A stretch of DNA of 64,000 nt from Apricaphanius iberus (taxonomy: Eukaryota > Chordata > Actinopteri > Cyprinodontiformes > Aphaniidae), in assembly GCA_028564705.1 (NCBI GenBank), contig JAPXFQ010000786.1, positions 1 through 64,000 of the forward strand. Reading direction: 5' to 3'. This document shows, in pieces, positions 33,691 to 46,022 of the stretch; the stretch's first letter is position 1, and each line of letters opens with the position of its first letter. The notes beneath the pieces were generated by a model. The model ran no database searches and was not told the origin of the DNA. It was given only the letters and a program-made list of their open reading frames with translations. The position numbers were made by a program, and so were the translations under genes.

Positions 33691-34834
33691 CATTTAAACT
33701 TCTTATAGTGGACGATGGGATAGTGATGTACAGTAACTGCATATTACAAAACTTAGTAAAGGTGTTTTGTCCACATAGGCTCACATAGAAGGGAATATGG
33801 CGTCCAAAAGGTCTGCTCCCATTCACTTGGACCTGTGCCCATGCATTTTAGACCTGCTTTACATGATTATATGTTGTGAAGCCGCCAATACTTTTTAATC
33901 ATTGACCATTATTTTATTCATTTTTAACAATATTTTGATGGATATTTCCTGAGAATGGAAATAATTACACTCTGTCACTTTAAACAAATTAAATTAAATC
34001 AACCCCAAAGCACTAAATGTCCATTTTGTCAAGAATAATAAACATTAGTTGTTTCTAGTACTTTACCTGCATCTTTATTTTAGCAGTCTCTGACCTTGAC
34101 CTTGACCTTATGTCCATGACATAAATTTATCAATGTTTTTTTTTTTTTCCACACCATGATTAATTTTTTTTCTTTTCCTTTTTGATCATGGAATGTACAT
34201 AGGACACTCCATGTAGGGGAAGTTAACTCGATTATGTACAACAATCCATATAAAACCCTTACCGGCAGTACCAGAAGTTTTTACTTTAAACTGAGAAATT
34301 ACTTGTCATTACTGACCAGCAGAAGTCGTTTATTGCAGGAGGCTCAAACCTCGTCCTTTTTATTGAGTTTCTGCAAAAATGTTCTTCTTCCCCATTATGC
34401 TCTTATCTCTGTCTGTGAGGTGGCAGAGAAATTAAATTACTTATCACCAACTTCATTAACTCTCTTATCTTTGCTCAGACACATATCAAACAGGGCATCG
34501 CTTAAATGTTCCTCTCTTCTGTACCTTTTTTATGCAAAAGGCATTTTAGTCTGGCACAAGAGATATAAATAAATTCAATTTAGTGACTTGTGGAGAAAAA
34601 ATAGAATTCTACTTGATTTGGTTGAAATGTTGAATAAAATATTCTGTAAGTGGTGGTATGTGTATACTTTTATGCATGACAATATAGTTCTACTACCTTT
34701 ATGGTCCTTATTGAAAGGAATAGCTTGGTTTGGTTAAACTGCTCAAAAACAACAGCAGGATGACCAGATGCTTAGTTATTATTTGAAGGTGTGCCAAATC
34801 TGACACTTGGCTGGGATTTTACCAGCATGTTTAA
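33691..34834. other. Mostly non-coding; one unrecognised 112-codon frame
   Basis: The plus frame 34,234-34,572 is continuous, but I cannot place it in a family. It might be an old L1-type LINE linker piece. TGACCTTGACCTTGACC at 34,094 is a short tandem repeat. Nothing else recognised. Confidence 0.35.
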
Positions 34835-35103
34835 AGGGATATTCCAACCCTAAGTAAAAATGTGTCCGTTGCCATATTTCCCAGGGTTACATAAGTGAGA
34901 AAAAAAGCATTTTGTACTGCTTTTGTGATATACTAGCTACTATCGCCCTTTCGCTTACATTGGTTAATGCTAAGCTAAAAAAAAAAACTGACTGCCGTCA
35001 GATCAGGGGAATTCCTGGAGTGGTTATAAAATATTTTTTTCTTGATTATCTTATTGCAGAATATGGCAGCAGACAAATTTTTGCTTGGAGGGGGAATATC
35101 CTT
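34835..35103. mobile_element. TTAA-target MITE, 269 bp
   Basis: The left end AGGGATATTCCAACCC and right end GGGGGAATATCCTT form inverted repeats (ARGGATATTCC), flanked by TTAA at 34,831-34,834 and 35,104-35,107. TTAA followed by AGGRR is the signature of T2/Kolobok MITEs known from frogs and fish. No coding sequence. Confidence 0.8.
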
Positions 35104-35107
35104 TTAA

Positions 35108-35985
35108 GAAAATGTATATCCACCCAGAATGCAAACACTGATGGGTAGATTTATAAAGCTGAGCTATGAGCTAGGTTGCCTGTCAGTTGCACAATATTTT
35201 TCTTTTTGTGTTACTATGACCTAATTGTAACTTACTGCCAATGCATCAAATACCAAAAATAACTTTGCACTACCAATATAGAGGCACTTCTTACTGAAAT
35301 TACATATATTTCACTTAAAAAAAGAGAATGAATATTGTTTTTTAGCTTTAATGGCAAGTAAAACCACGAAAAGTCCTTTATTTTATCTTATTTTTCCCTG
35401 TGTGGAACAATAACATATATACTGCTTCAGTTGTGAAAAAACAAAAAAAATCATTCCTTCCTTGCAAAATATTAAAAGTAAAATTGATCCTACCTATGCA
35501 AAGGACAGGATACTTGGGAATACAGAAAAAAAGTATAATGTAAGTAGGTCCACTTATTTTAGCAAGTAATCATTCTTTAGAGAGAAAATGTGTCATGCTG
35601 GGTCGATTGCTGGGTAAACTTCAATATGGAAAAATGGTGTGAGAAATCCCATCGAGTTTGTCTCATCTAGGCCACTGGGAAATCACAATGCGGTTTACCT
35701 GGCCTCTTTCTAAAATCCCCCTTTTATATCTTCAGAGCAAATTCTGTGTTGTAGGTATTTGTTTGTCATTTGTAGGGCACTTTTCATCATGTATTTTTAT
35801 GCTCATTCTTAATATAAGTTATACTTGAGGTCTCACTTGGGTACAATAGCTTTATCTTATATGACAGCAAATATAATACTTTTAAAATAACTTGACACAT
35901 AGTAGATATACCAACGATATGCAAGGTTTGACAGATTTGATCCATTATGGTGTTATCTCTGGAAATGTAAGAAGGCCTGACTCTT
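35108..35985. other. Non-coding stretch, no recognised feature
   Basis: AT-rich, no element ends or coding blocks recognised. Confidence 0.45.
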
Positions 35986-36295
35986 TTCTAGTTCTGTTTT
36001 TAATGCATAAACATAAGATCTCTCCCCTCAAAAACACTCTTGGTAAATGAATTAATTTGTGCTAATAATATTGATTTGTTCTGTCTTGCAGAGACATGGT
36101 TGCAGGAAGAGGACCATGTCACAATAAATGAGACAACTCCCCCTAGCTACTTAGCATTTAATCTTTAGCCTTCCTCATACACAGAAACAAAGCAGTAAAG
36201 CCACTTTTGTTCGTGGTCTTGTATCGTCCACAAGGCCCTTATTCTCAATTTTTAGGTCAGATATCAGATTTTCTAACTGACTTAGTTTTAAACAC

Positions 36296-36787
36296 TGCTG
36301 GATTGTAAATTCTATATTAAAGTGTTCCTCTATTGTGGATTAACTCCAAAACTGTCAATTAGCTCTATTCACAGTTGAGGATCCAGCTTTCCTCCGCAGG
36401 GTCGACAGAGTGATTTCCTGTTCCAGAAAACAAAGCAGAAAATAGAACAACACAGATCTGTTTGTCATGAGACTGACCTGCAGAACGGCTCACCAAGTGT
36501 GCGCGCTGACTCACAGACCTCATCTCTTTTTATTGAACACAAAGACAAAAAGAATCACATGACATGGTCACTCCCAGTACATAAACATTCATTGTGTGCC
36601 CCTTATCATCTACTTCCCTAAGTCTGTTTTTCCCCCAAAATGATTTACAGACACCCGCTTTTATGGGGGTCTTAACGTAAACTATCTTTCTTCCTGTTTC
36701 TACACAACTGGGCAATTTCCTAAACACAACTTGGTATTTATGACTGTTGTAAAAGCCTGGTACTCATTTAAGATTGTTTTTACTTCA
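36296..36787 (-). mobile_element. Solo LTR, antisense
   Basis: The insertion starts TGCTGGATTG and ends TTTTTACTTCA, i.e. TG...CA. It is flanked by ACAC (36,292-36,295 and 36,788-36,791). Removing it with one ACAC restores the L2 endonuclease frame (AACAC + TAATAAAGTTATTATAGT). On the minus strand it has TGTTCAATAAAAAGAGATGA, a poly(A) signal placed as in an LTR R region, which sets the orientation. A 4-bp TSD and 492-bp length suit an endogenous retrovirus or related LTR element reduced by recombination. No internal genes remain. Confidence 0.8.
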
Positions 36788-38888
36788 ACACTAATAAAGT
36801 TATTATAGTTGGAGACTTCAATATGCATGTTGATAGTGAAAGTGATTGTCTAAATATAGCTTTTAACATAATCTTAGACTCAATAGGCTTTACTCTAAAT
36901 GTGCAGGGACCAACCCACTCTTGTCACGACACTTTAGATCTTGTGTTGACTTATGGCATTGACTGTGAAGAAATAACAGTCTTTCCACATAACCCTATCC
37001 TGTCTGATTATTTTCTGATCACTTTTAAACTCACTCTAACTGACCATTTCAAACCTGAAAGAAAACTTCATTATACCAGAACGTTATCAGACAATGCTAG
37101 TAGCAAGTTTTAAAGAAGCTCTTCCAACTTTAATTTCCTCAGTATATAAAAGTACAATAGAAAATAGTGATTTAACTCCTGACCCCTCACAACTTGACAT
37201 TTTAGTTCATAGCCTTAATTCCTCCCTGTGTCTGGCAATAGGCAAAGTTTCCCCCTTGAAAAGGAAAGTGGGCAGCCATAGAAGATTAGCTCCCTGGTTT
37301 AATTTAGCGCTACGTACCCTAAAGCAGACTGTTAGAAAACTAGAGAGAAAATGGCACTCCACGCATTTACAGGATTTTATTTAGTGTGGAAAAATAGTCT
37401 ATTGCTATATAAAAAGAGCCTTCGAACAGGCAGAACAGCATATTTTTCATCTTTAATCGAGGAGAATAAAAACAATCCAAGGTTTCTTTTTAATACAGTT
37501 GCCAAACTCACACAGGATCAAAGCTCTGTCGAGCCAACCATTCCCCCAGCTCTTAGTAGTGACGACTTCATGCAATATTTTATAAATAAAATAGACTCTA
37601 TAAAAAATAAGATAAATGGGAACCCTCCCAATATGCTTGCTTCTTCCTTAGAGGCAGTATCAAAACGGGTTGAACCTAATATATGCTTGAACTGCTTTAA
37701 TGCAGCCGAACTGTCAGATCTACCAAAATTATTAGCTTCATCAAAACCTTCAACTTGCATGTTAGACCCAGTCCCAACTAAACTTTTAAAAGAGGTTTTC
37801 CCTTTGATTGCTGCTCCAATTTTATATATAATGAATCTATCCTTAATTAATGGATATGTACCACAGGAGTTTAAGAATCTTGTAATTAAACCTCTACTTA
37901 AGAAACCATCTCTTGATCAAAACGACTTAATTAATTATAGACCGATATCTAATCTTCCCTTCTTATCTAAAATTCTTGAGAAAATAGTTGCACACCAGAT
38001 ATGTGAGAATTTAAACAATAATGAGCTTTTTGAGAAGTTTCAGTCAGGCTTTAGATCTCATCATAGCACTGAAACAGCTCTGGTGAAGGTTACCAATGAC
38101 ATTCTCATAGCCTCGGACAATGGACTGGTGACCATTCTGGTCCTGTTAGATCTCAGTGCTGCCTTTGACACTGTTGACCACAATATTCTCATAGAAAGGC
38201 TTCAAAGTGTCGGTATAATAGGAACAGCACAAAGCTGGTTTAAATCTTATTTGTTCAACAGATTTCAGTTTGTTCAGGTAAACAATAGATCTTCCTCGGC
38301 CTCAATGTTTACTTTCGGAGTACCACAGGGTTCGGTGCTTGGACCGATCCTTTTTACTATATATATGCTTCCTATTGGTAAAATCATTAGGCAGCAAGGG
38401 ATAAATTTACATAGTGACGCAGATGATACACAGCTATATCTATCCATAAATCCTGATGAATCCAATCAGTTAGGTAGACTATAGGCATGTCTGGAAGACA
38501 TAAACATTTGGATGACTCTAAACTTCTTGCTTCTGAATTCTGATAAAACAGAAGTTTTCGTCTTTCGACCATAAGCTCTGAAAAAGAAACTGAAGCAAAA
38601 AGTAGAACCATCCTGTCCAGGAGTGATGCTGAAAAACTAGTCCATGCCTTTGTTACTTCAAGGCTGGATTACTGTAACTGTTTATTATCATGTAGTCCAC
38701 AGAATACAATTAAAATTCTTCAGTTAGTCCAAAATGCGGCTGCAAGGGTTCTAATGAATAAAAGAAGAAGAGATCACATTTCCCCTGTTTTTGCTTCTCT
38801 TCACTGGCTCCCAGTGAAATCTAGAATATAATTCAAGATCCTCCTTCTGACATATAAAGCTCTTAATAATCAAGCTCCATCATACATA

Positions 38889-39062
38889 ACTTACTTACTT
38901 ACTTTTTTGTTTACTTGAATGTTATGTTGTCTGTGGACTTAAATTAGTAAAATATGTCTTGTCTTCACCGTGGGATAGTGAGAAACGTAATTTCGATCTC
39001 TTTGTATGTCTGGAACATGTGAAGAAATTGACAATAAAGCTGACTTTGACTTTGACTTTGAC
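38889..39062 (+). mobile_element. Short LINE 3' tail inserted in the L2 copy
   Basis: A 170-bp piece ending GAAATTGACAATAAAGCTGA then CTTTGACTTTGACTTTGAC. It interrupts the L2 C-terminal region, with ACATAA on both sides (about 38,884 and 39,060). The TGACTT-repeat tail marks another LINE family, one not represented elsewhere in this window. Confidence 0.65.
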
Positions 39063-40205
39063 ATAAGAGACCTGATTGTTCCATATGTTCCTAACAAAAC
39101 CCTTCGCTCTCAGACTGCAGGTTTACTGGTAGTTCCTAGGATTTCTAAAAGTAGAATGGGTGGCAAATCTTTCAGTTATCAGGCTCCCCTCCTATGGAAC
39201 AGGCTCCCAGGGTTGGTTCGTGAAGCAGACAACTTGTCTATCTTTAAAACTAGGCTTAAAACTTTCCTCTTTGACAAAGCTTACAGTTAGAGACAGGTTA
39301 ATAGGTAATTAGAGATCGGTTAGACAGGTAGCTGGGGAGAGACAGGTTAATGTTAGTAGTCAGGTAGATTGTCAAAAGCTAGGACGAGATAGAGTAGCTA
39401 GGGAGAGATAGATTAATGTAAGCAAGGTAGAGAGTGTTAGTAGCTGCTTTAGGCTAGGCTGTTGGAGGACATTATTAGAGTCAGTTCCTACTTTCTCTCC
39501 TACTTCTCCCCAACTGCATGATGTGCTGTCAATTCAAGCGCTAACCTGTTTTCTCTTAGTCTCTTCCTTCAGTAGGTGCTCCTGACCTGCCCTGCTTGAC
39601 GACCCTGACTAAGATGGCATTCCAGTGGAGGAACGTTCTCCACGTCCTGCTACCAACTTCTGCTTCTACATCAGTTCTGTTGCTCTTTCTGTGTCTCTGC
39701 TGCCTTCTCCAAACCCAGACGGTGTCGGCAGATGACCGCTTATGCTGAGCCTGGTTCTGCTGGAGGTTTCTTCCTGTTAAAAGGGAGTTTTTCCTCTCTA
39801 CTGTCGCTTCATGCTTGTTCAGTGTGAGGGATTGCTGAGAAGTCACGACGCAATCTTCTGTGGTTCTTTAATTCCTAAATTAAACATTGTATTGTAATAA
39901 CTCTTCTTGTAAAGTGCCTTTAGATGACATCTGTTGTGAAATGGCGCTATATAAATAAACTGAATTGAATTGAATGCTGTGCCAGCAAGCTTTGTTGCTT
40001 CTAACAATATGAACATCCTCATTCAGCAAAGCAGAAACAGGTCTTTCATAACAGAACAGACTAAAAACAAAAATACCTATGCTGAAGGTTTTGGATTTCA
40101 GTTTAGATTTTTAGAAGTACATTATCTCAAAACAAATATATAGGTATATACAAAATAATGTTCATAACAAGTTTAAGCTTATGGCATTAAGTGAGAAAAA
40201 CATAA

Positions 40206-40480
40206 TAAAATGTGGGGATGTCCAGATCCGATCACTTGATAGGAAATCGGGCATTTCACTTTGTTTCAGATTCGATCCGAATCTGACATAACCTCCCAGT
40301 CAGGACTCAGGATATGTATATATATTCTTATTATTAAATTTATTTAAGTTGAGGTACTTTTAGTTTTTATATTAAACTTTTTTATATTTACTGTTGCACT
40401 AGTCCAAACGTGAAGAATTTATGTTATTAAGTGATTGTCCAAGCTTCCTCACAGAAGTGCTCTGTTTGTTAAAAGAGTTG
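40206..40480. repeat. hAT-like remnant
   Basis: GGGGATGTCCAGATCCGATC, then GATAGGAAATCGGGCA and TTCGATCCGAATCTGACAT resemble the end of a common fish hAT family with GATCCGATC subterminal repeats. The opposite end is not seen, so it is truncated or interrupted by the MITE that follows. Confidence 0.45.
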
Positions 40481-40484
40481 TTAA

Positions 40485-40947
40485 AGGGTAGTTTGTGTTT
40501 TGTTCAAACTGGACCTTATTTTTAGCAAATATTATGTTCACCGAATGACCAATTGGACTTACTTTAACTTCTACAAGCATCCTTGTAGAACTATAGCTTC
40601 CTTCCAGACTATAGCTGTAATGGGCTGCAACTACATTGAAATCCCAGGTTAGTGTAAGTTGGAATCGGTTACATTAAAAGCCTGTAAAAACCCCAGAAGC
40701 TAATACCTTAGCACCTCTGAGACGTGAACTCACAGGGTAATATCGCTAACTATTCATAACAAAACGTGGTTAAATTAAGGAATTTTTTCGAGCAGATAAT
40801 GCCCCCATTGACTTCCATTATATGGATATATGCTGATCGCGACTCTTGCTGAATGGCTCCAAGTCGGCCCAAACTTGTCCGGGTCAGTAAATGAATGTAA
40901 TATTTGCTAAAAACAATGTCCAGGTAAAAATAAAAAATACCTTCCCT
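40485..40947. mobile_element. TTAA-target MITE, 463 bp
   Basis: TTAA at 40,481-40,484 and 40,948-40,951 flank an element starting AGGGTAGTTTGTG and ending AATACCTTCCCT. The subterminal region is inverted over more than 30 bases: left ACTGGACCTTATTTTTAGCA and AATATTATG match right TAATATTTGCTAAAAACAAT then GTCCAGG. It is non-coding and the same TTAA-AGGG type as 34,835-35,103. Confidence 0.75.
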
Positions 40948-40951
40948 TTAA

Positions 40952-43900
40952 ATGCTACAATAAGGTTAATCAAATAAAAAAAAAAGGGATTTCCTGGATC
41001 TGTTTCTTCGTTCTCCCTTATCCATTTTTTGTTTATTATACTGTATATAGAGCTGGTGACATACAGAATCTTCCACAATTATTAATCCAATTTTGCACAG
41101 GTTGGTGGCATCTGAAGTCATGAAGTTTCCGTAATTATTATGAAACAGTAACATGCCAATAGGTTGTTCGGATGTCTTCCACAAATGCTTTTTCTGTCCC
41201 ACCATCACAAAGTAAATGTCTGGAGTTTGATAAAGGTTTCTAGGATCTGAAAAAGTTTGTTCACATTTTTTGAAGAGAGGATCTGCAAATATATTATTGG
41301 TTAAAACCTGTATTAACATAGATGATAGAAATCATAAGGCATAAGGCTATTAAAGTATAAGATTGGTGGATGATAAATATTTCATCAGTGCACACGTTCT
41401 GTTTTGAACTTTAGATTTTATCGGCTGAAATCAACAGAATCAAAGTGTTAAGTTTGATGGAATATAATACTGTGTTAGCAGATGGTAACAGTTTCTCCAA
41501 ATACCATTATAAAGTTCAAAACTATTTTCTTCAGCCGAGTAACATCAACATTTCCTTATGAACATGTGACATTTTATTAAAATTTTACTTTGTGACCTCT
41601 ACAAAATCAAAAGAAAAGCATTTTGTATTACAGAACCAGATAAATGAAGTGTGCTGCCCACTGATAAAAATTACTAGTCTTTTCACTTAAACTATGCCAA
41701 ACCTTGCTCAACCTTAGTTATTAATTCCTCAGTGCATGAATCAGTTCCCTACTGACCTTACACATTAATTCATTTGATTGTCAGCTCATATTTTTGGAAA
41801 GCACAGTTATGAAGTGCCTCCATTCAAATTATTAAATTATGCTAAAATATCATTTCTCCTGGCAGTTTGATAGATGACAGGAATCGCCTCTACCACTGCA
41901 TTTTCTGGGAGAGTGAGTGCACTCCCCAATAATACGATTTATTTAAATCAATTCCATGTTTATTTCTCCTGAGGTTTGTTGTGCTGTTTATCCAATAAAT
42001 CCACTCCTCCAGCTTCTTTCACACCCACACAGGGAAAGATCATCACTTGAAAGAAGACATTGCAGAGATTATGAAAAAGGACAAAGTAATGATATGATTG
42101 AAAATGTGATTAATTTAATTAGTATGTATACCTCAGCTCAGCTCCGTTTGATATATCACCTTATTTATCTATCTGCAGACTGAATATGATATTAAAATCA
42201 GAGGTATAACCAAAGAAGAGACAGAACAATTTTCTTGCATAGCAGAGATTTAGTTCATTCCAGGAGCACAACCCAGTAAAAAATCCCCCACCACATTCTA
42301 ACAGCAAATTCTCTTGCTCTAATTGTATATTATTTGCTACATGGTATAAAATAACACCAGGAAAACATAATGTGTTTCAGTACAACTAAAGACATATGCT
42401 TAAAATTTATCTAAGTAGAAAGCTACTCATTTGAGCACTCAAGCCATCTTAAGGTACCACTATTGTCAGGATACAAAAAGTCTCATTCTATTAGCCACTT
42501 AGTGGTTATTAGCCTTGGCCCATGTCTGTGACTACTGCATAGAACAGCAGTTATCCCCTGAATTATTGACGTCATACCAGTAAATGGAATAGGCGAGCAT
42601 AAATAATGTTGCTAAATCTCTATTAACTGCAACATAATAGCACTCACAGTGCAGGGTCTATAAGTGTCTGCAATAATATACAGGAAGTGTATACATTACA
42701 TATTGTATAGGAACTGATCTGAGCAGAATATATTCTCTTAGTCCCCAATGGGCACAATATAAAATGCTCCAATGGGACTTGCATCCATTTTCAGAGATTC
42801 ACGCAGTTGCTGGCCAAGCACCCATACATAGTAGAGGCTGACAAGGAGCAGAAGACAACAGTTGTGATAAATGGCAATCTCAGAAGAAGTTAACATCAAG
42901 AACAAATAGCATGCTATGTTCTGGGGCCTGAAAGAACAAGTGCAACATCTCCCAGCGGTAATAGGAGCGCTGGGGAGGTAACCCTTAAACCCATGACGTG
43001 GCTCTCCAAATAACAGCTACAATGCTGCAAAAATCCCTCAAACTCTCTGGCCTCTGTTAAGGATTTAAGCCTGGGAGAGAAATACACACCGCCCTTACAG
43101 TCCACCGAATTGTCTGTATAAATTGGCCTCATTACATAAAGCATCCGTTTTTCAGCTGAAATGCAATCACCTTAATGAGCAGAGTGGAAACCAAGATTAA
43201 CTCACAGCATTGGTCGACTATGAGTGGTGGACTCATTCAACCTAATTAGGACCTCAAATTCTTTAAATACTCTTACATATACTTTTATAGAAGGTGCAAT
43301 AAAGAAAAACAATGGCCAGACATGAGACAAACTCAGGTTTTCCTAATTACATTTGTAAAACTCGAAAAGTTTTGAGTTCCTTACAAATAGAAACCCCCTG
43401 TCTCTATATTCAATTCTAGAAAAGACTGTTCAAATAAAATTGTTACATGTATGAATTACAAATATCTGAAAATATCTCCTTATTATTTTATTGTTACTGC
43501 ATTGTTGATATCTAATTTGTTCAAACATCACTTAGAAGTGACATCTCTAATTAAACATCCTCTACTTCTGACTCAATTTATAGTGTGGAGCAGCAACAGT
43601 TCTCTTAATGGTTGCTCCTGCTGTTTGGAAAGAGATAGCACAGTTTGATTATAACACAGACCCAAGTCACTGAATGTAACTGCACAAAACTCTAAATGTA
43701 AAATGTTGCTTTACAAGTCACAGCTATTTTTTTTTTGCCCCATTTGGTACAATGATATGTGGAGCAAAAATTATCTGTGATCTGAAATATAATTTACAGC
43801 ATGGAGTGCTGCCTACTCTGAACTCAGTTATCCCCAACCGGAAATATAATTCTCAGGACTAACAGGCCTCAAAGACGTGTCTGGAATCTTTAACTGTTTG

Positions 43901-44357
43901 TCAATCTTTAAGATCGCCAAAAACTTCCACCAACTCCTTAAGATGGAAAAGTGAAAGGCTTTTGTGATGAATATTTTTTCAGGAACATCAGATCATTGAT
44001 ATGAATTAAGGAAATATAAAAAATGATGAAAAATGTGTGTGCATAAAGATGTTAATACAGGTGTGCAAATTAGTTAGGTTCTTAAGTTACTGGTCTAAGT
44101 GGAGCTAAACAACTTAAGAAGTTTTTTTCAATAATTTCAAGTACATGGTGACAATGTACAAATAGTCTTGCAGCAAAAATACCTTCACAGAAACATCCAT
44201 ATGTTGCATATAAAGTTTAATAAACCATTGGCATTAAGAAATCCCATACTTTTAAGATCTGACAGGGCAAAGTCATCCGATTTCCTCCTTTTTTCCTCCT
44301 ATGTGTTTATCAGTACAGCAACATAAATGGTAAGACAAAAGAGACAGCGACTTTATT
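40952..44357. other. Non-coding stretch, no recognised feature
   Basis: About 3.4 kb of AT-rich sequence without RT, transposase or repeat ends I can identify. Frames such as 40,966-41,319 (minus) and 42,914-43,144 (minus) look like chance. Confidence 0.45.
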
Positions 44358-44361
44358 TTAA

Positions 44362-44830
44362 AGGGACTATATCATGCTATTTTACAGCTTTCAACTTCTG
44401 GGATAGACATATTTATGATAAAATGTTACCGTTAGTGTTAGACAGTATTAATTTGTCCTGAAATTTAACTTGTATCCTGTAGTTAACGTTAGACAACAAA
44501 GTGAAACGGATCGTTTCTCCATAAAACCCGCCTCCTGCACCCCAACGCTCCGCTCCGCTGCACAGCTGGGAGCAGATCAAACTGAAACAAACAGAGCTAA
44601 GCTTCATCACAAACAGAATTCTCACGAATAATTTGAAAAGCCCAGAGTAGCACAATGAAACTCTGGTATATTAAGGGCTCAGATTTTTGGTTTATTTGAT
44701 ATTTTTTGTTAAAAACAGAGTCAATAAGTGCGGTAGGTGTAAGATTACAAATGGCGGCGCACTGTTTAGTGTTGAAGACATGGCAAACTTCTGGGCTCAC
44801 ATGTTACTTTGGAAACAGGAAATATGATGC
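44362..44830 (+). mobile_element. TTAA-target element, one end visible
   Basis: TTAA (44,358-44,361) precedes AGGGACTATATCATGCTATT, an end related in form to AGGTCCCATATTATGC at 15,710. The body shares the ordered blocks AGATTACAAATGGCGGCGCA, GTGTTGAAGACATGGC and GCTCACATGT with the fragment at 11,640-11,790 (minus). The matching right end was not found, so the copy is probably truncated near 44,830. Confidence 0.5.
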
Positions 44831-45636
44831 TACATTAGTGGACATTAGACTGTTGTGTTATTAATTCACCGTAAAATTGCAAAACATATTGCATATTTAA
44901 TGTCCTTCAGTAAATGTTATCATTCAGAAAAAAAACAATGTTATCTTCCTCCTAAAATATGTTTAATAAAAATTATATTGTAGTGAATCACAATTATTTA
45001 GCTTGAATAGTGATTTGATTGCCAGCCACAAAAAATAAATACCTAACCTTAGTATGAGGATACAATGTGAAACATAATCTTGCACCCCCCCCCAGTAGTT
45101 AAGCTGTTGAATGATTTGAAGTAGAAACAAGAAATTCACTGACTCCTACTCATATGATGAAAACTAGACACAGAAGACACACTACACTATTAAAGAAAGA
45201 TTGTCCTGTCACTTAACAGCATGCATTTCCATACAGATTGCATTTATTTCCGCTCAGCAGCCACAGAATAATGAGAAGCTCTGTTATGTCGAAGATAGCA
45301 GGAGGAAGTTCATTTCTATATACCTGAACATGGTGTTGAACAACCGTACAGCATGTCCCTACGATACAGGATTCTTCAAAGAATCTGCCTATGCGTGCAA
45401 AATGAGCTAACATCACATGTGAGAGGATGTGATTCCTGGAGCCGGATCTAGGTTTAAAACAGACCCCCATTACATGGGCATGTCTGTAATATAAACTGTG
45501 GCTGCTTCACTTTGCAATAATTCTTGCAATGTTTTCTAATCAAATTATGCAGACAGGGAACTAAAGAATAGATGTAAGTCAAGGGAATACAGCACACTTA
45601 TGAAGATGTATGCACTATATTTATGATTAGTTATGG
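44831..45636. other. Non-coding stretch, no recognised feature
   Basis: Nothing recognised apart from a C-run at 45,086-45,094. Confidence 0.4.
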
Positions 45637-45643
45637 TTTCTTT

Positions 45644-46015
45644 GCACGGTGCCTCAGTGGTTAGCAATGTTGCCTTGCAGCAAGAAGATTGTGGGTTCGT
45701 ATCCTGGCCCAGGGCCCTTCTGCATGGAGTTTGCATGTTCTCCCCGTGCTTGCGTGGGTTCCCTCTGGGTACTCCGACTTCCTCCCACAGTCCAAAAACA
45801 TGACTGTTGGGTTAATTGATCAATCTAAATTGTCCTTAGGTGTGAGTGTGTGCATGGTTGTTTGTCCTGTCTGTCTCTATGTGGCCCTGTGATGGACTGG
45901 CGACCTGTCCAAGGTGTACAGTGTGCCTACCTCTCGCCCGTTGACAGCTGGAGATAGGCACCAGCACCCCCGCGACCCCTGGAGGACTAAGCGGTTCAGA
46001 AAACGGATGGATGGA
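45644..46015 (+). mobile_element. tRNA-derived SINE with TSD
   Basis: Head GCACGGTGCCTCAGTGGTTA (A-box like) and GTGGGTTCGTATCCTGG (B-box), body GGAGTTTGCATGTTCTCCCC, CTTCCTCCCACAGTCC and GATGGACTGGCGACCTGTCC, tail GGATGGATGGAT. TTTCTTT flanks it (45,637-45,643 and 46,016-46,022). Length is 372 bp, the same as the copy at 58,351. Confidence 0.85.
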
Positions 46016-46022
46016 TTTCTTT

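Larger units (their letters stand above)
35990..39290 (+). pseudogene. L2 endonuclease-reverse transcriptase, broken
   Basis: Endonuclease pieces: NNIDLFCLAETWLQEEDHVT (36,060s) and, past the LTR, KVIIVGDFNMHVDSESDC, THSCHDTLDLVLTYGIDCEE and PILSDYFLITF (36,800-37,030). A frameshift near 37,095 leads to the linker, with another near 37,380. The RT frame 37,351-38,484 (377 codons) has INYRPISNLPFLSKILEK, FQSGFRSHHSTETALVKV, LVLLDLSAAFDTVDHNIL and FGVPQGSVLGPILF. Motif C is DADDTQL, so the Tyr of YADD has become Asp while both catalytic Asp remain. A stop at 38,482 and several later stops precede the C-terminal WVANLSVIRLP-type block, which is read correctly as MGGKSFSYQAPLLWNRLP at 39,150-39,220. 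Confidence 0.9.
35990..39975 (+). mobile_element. L2-type LINE, long but broken copy
   Basis: This is the longest LINE in the window. It runs from inside the endonuclease (RSLPSKTLLVNELI near 36,020), through the full RT and C-terminal region, to a 3' UTR ending AAATAAACTGAATTGAATTG at 39,975. It carries two later insertions, a solo LTR (36,296-36,787) and a short LINE tail (about 38,889-39,062). The 3' UTR (39,300-39,960) is the source of the repeat fragments at 30.1 and 62.6 kb. Confidence 0.85.

Noticed and set aside
34234..34572. 112-codon plus-strand frame
   Set aside because: No family match from memory. A faint resemblance to L1 linker sequence is not enough to call it.
36530..36727. 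65-codon minus frame
   Set aside because: Lies wholly inside the solo LTR, which is non-coding in structure.
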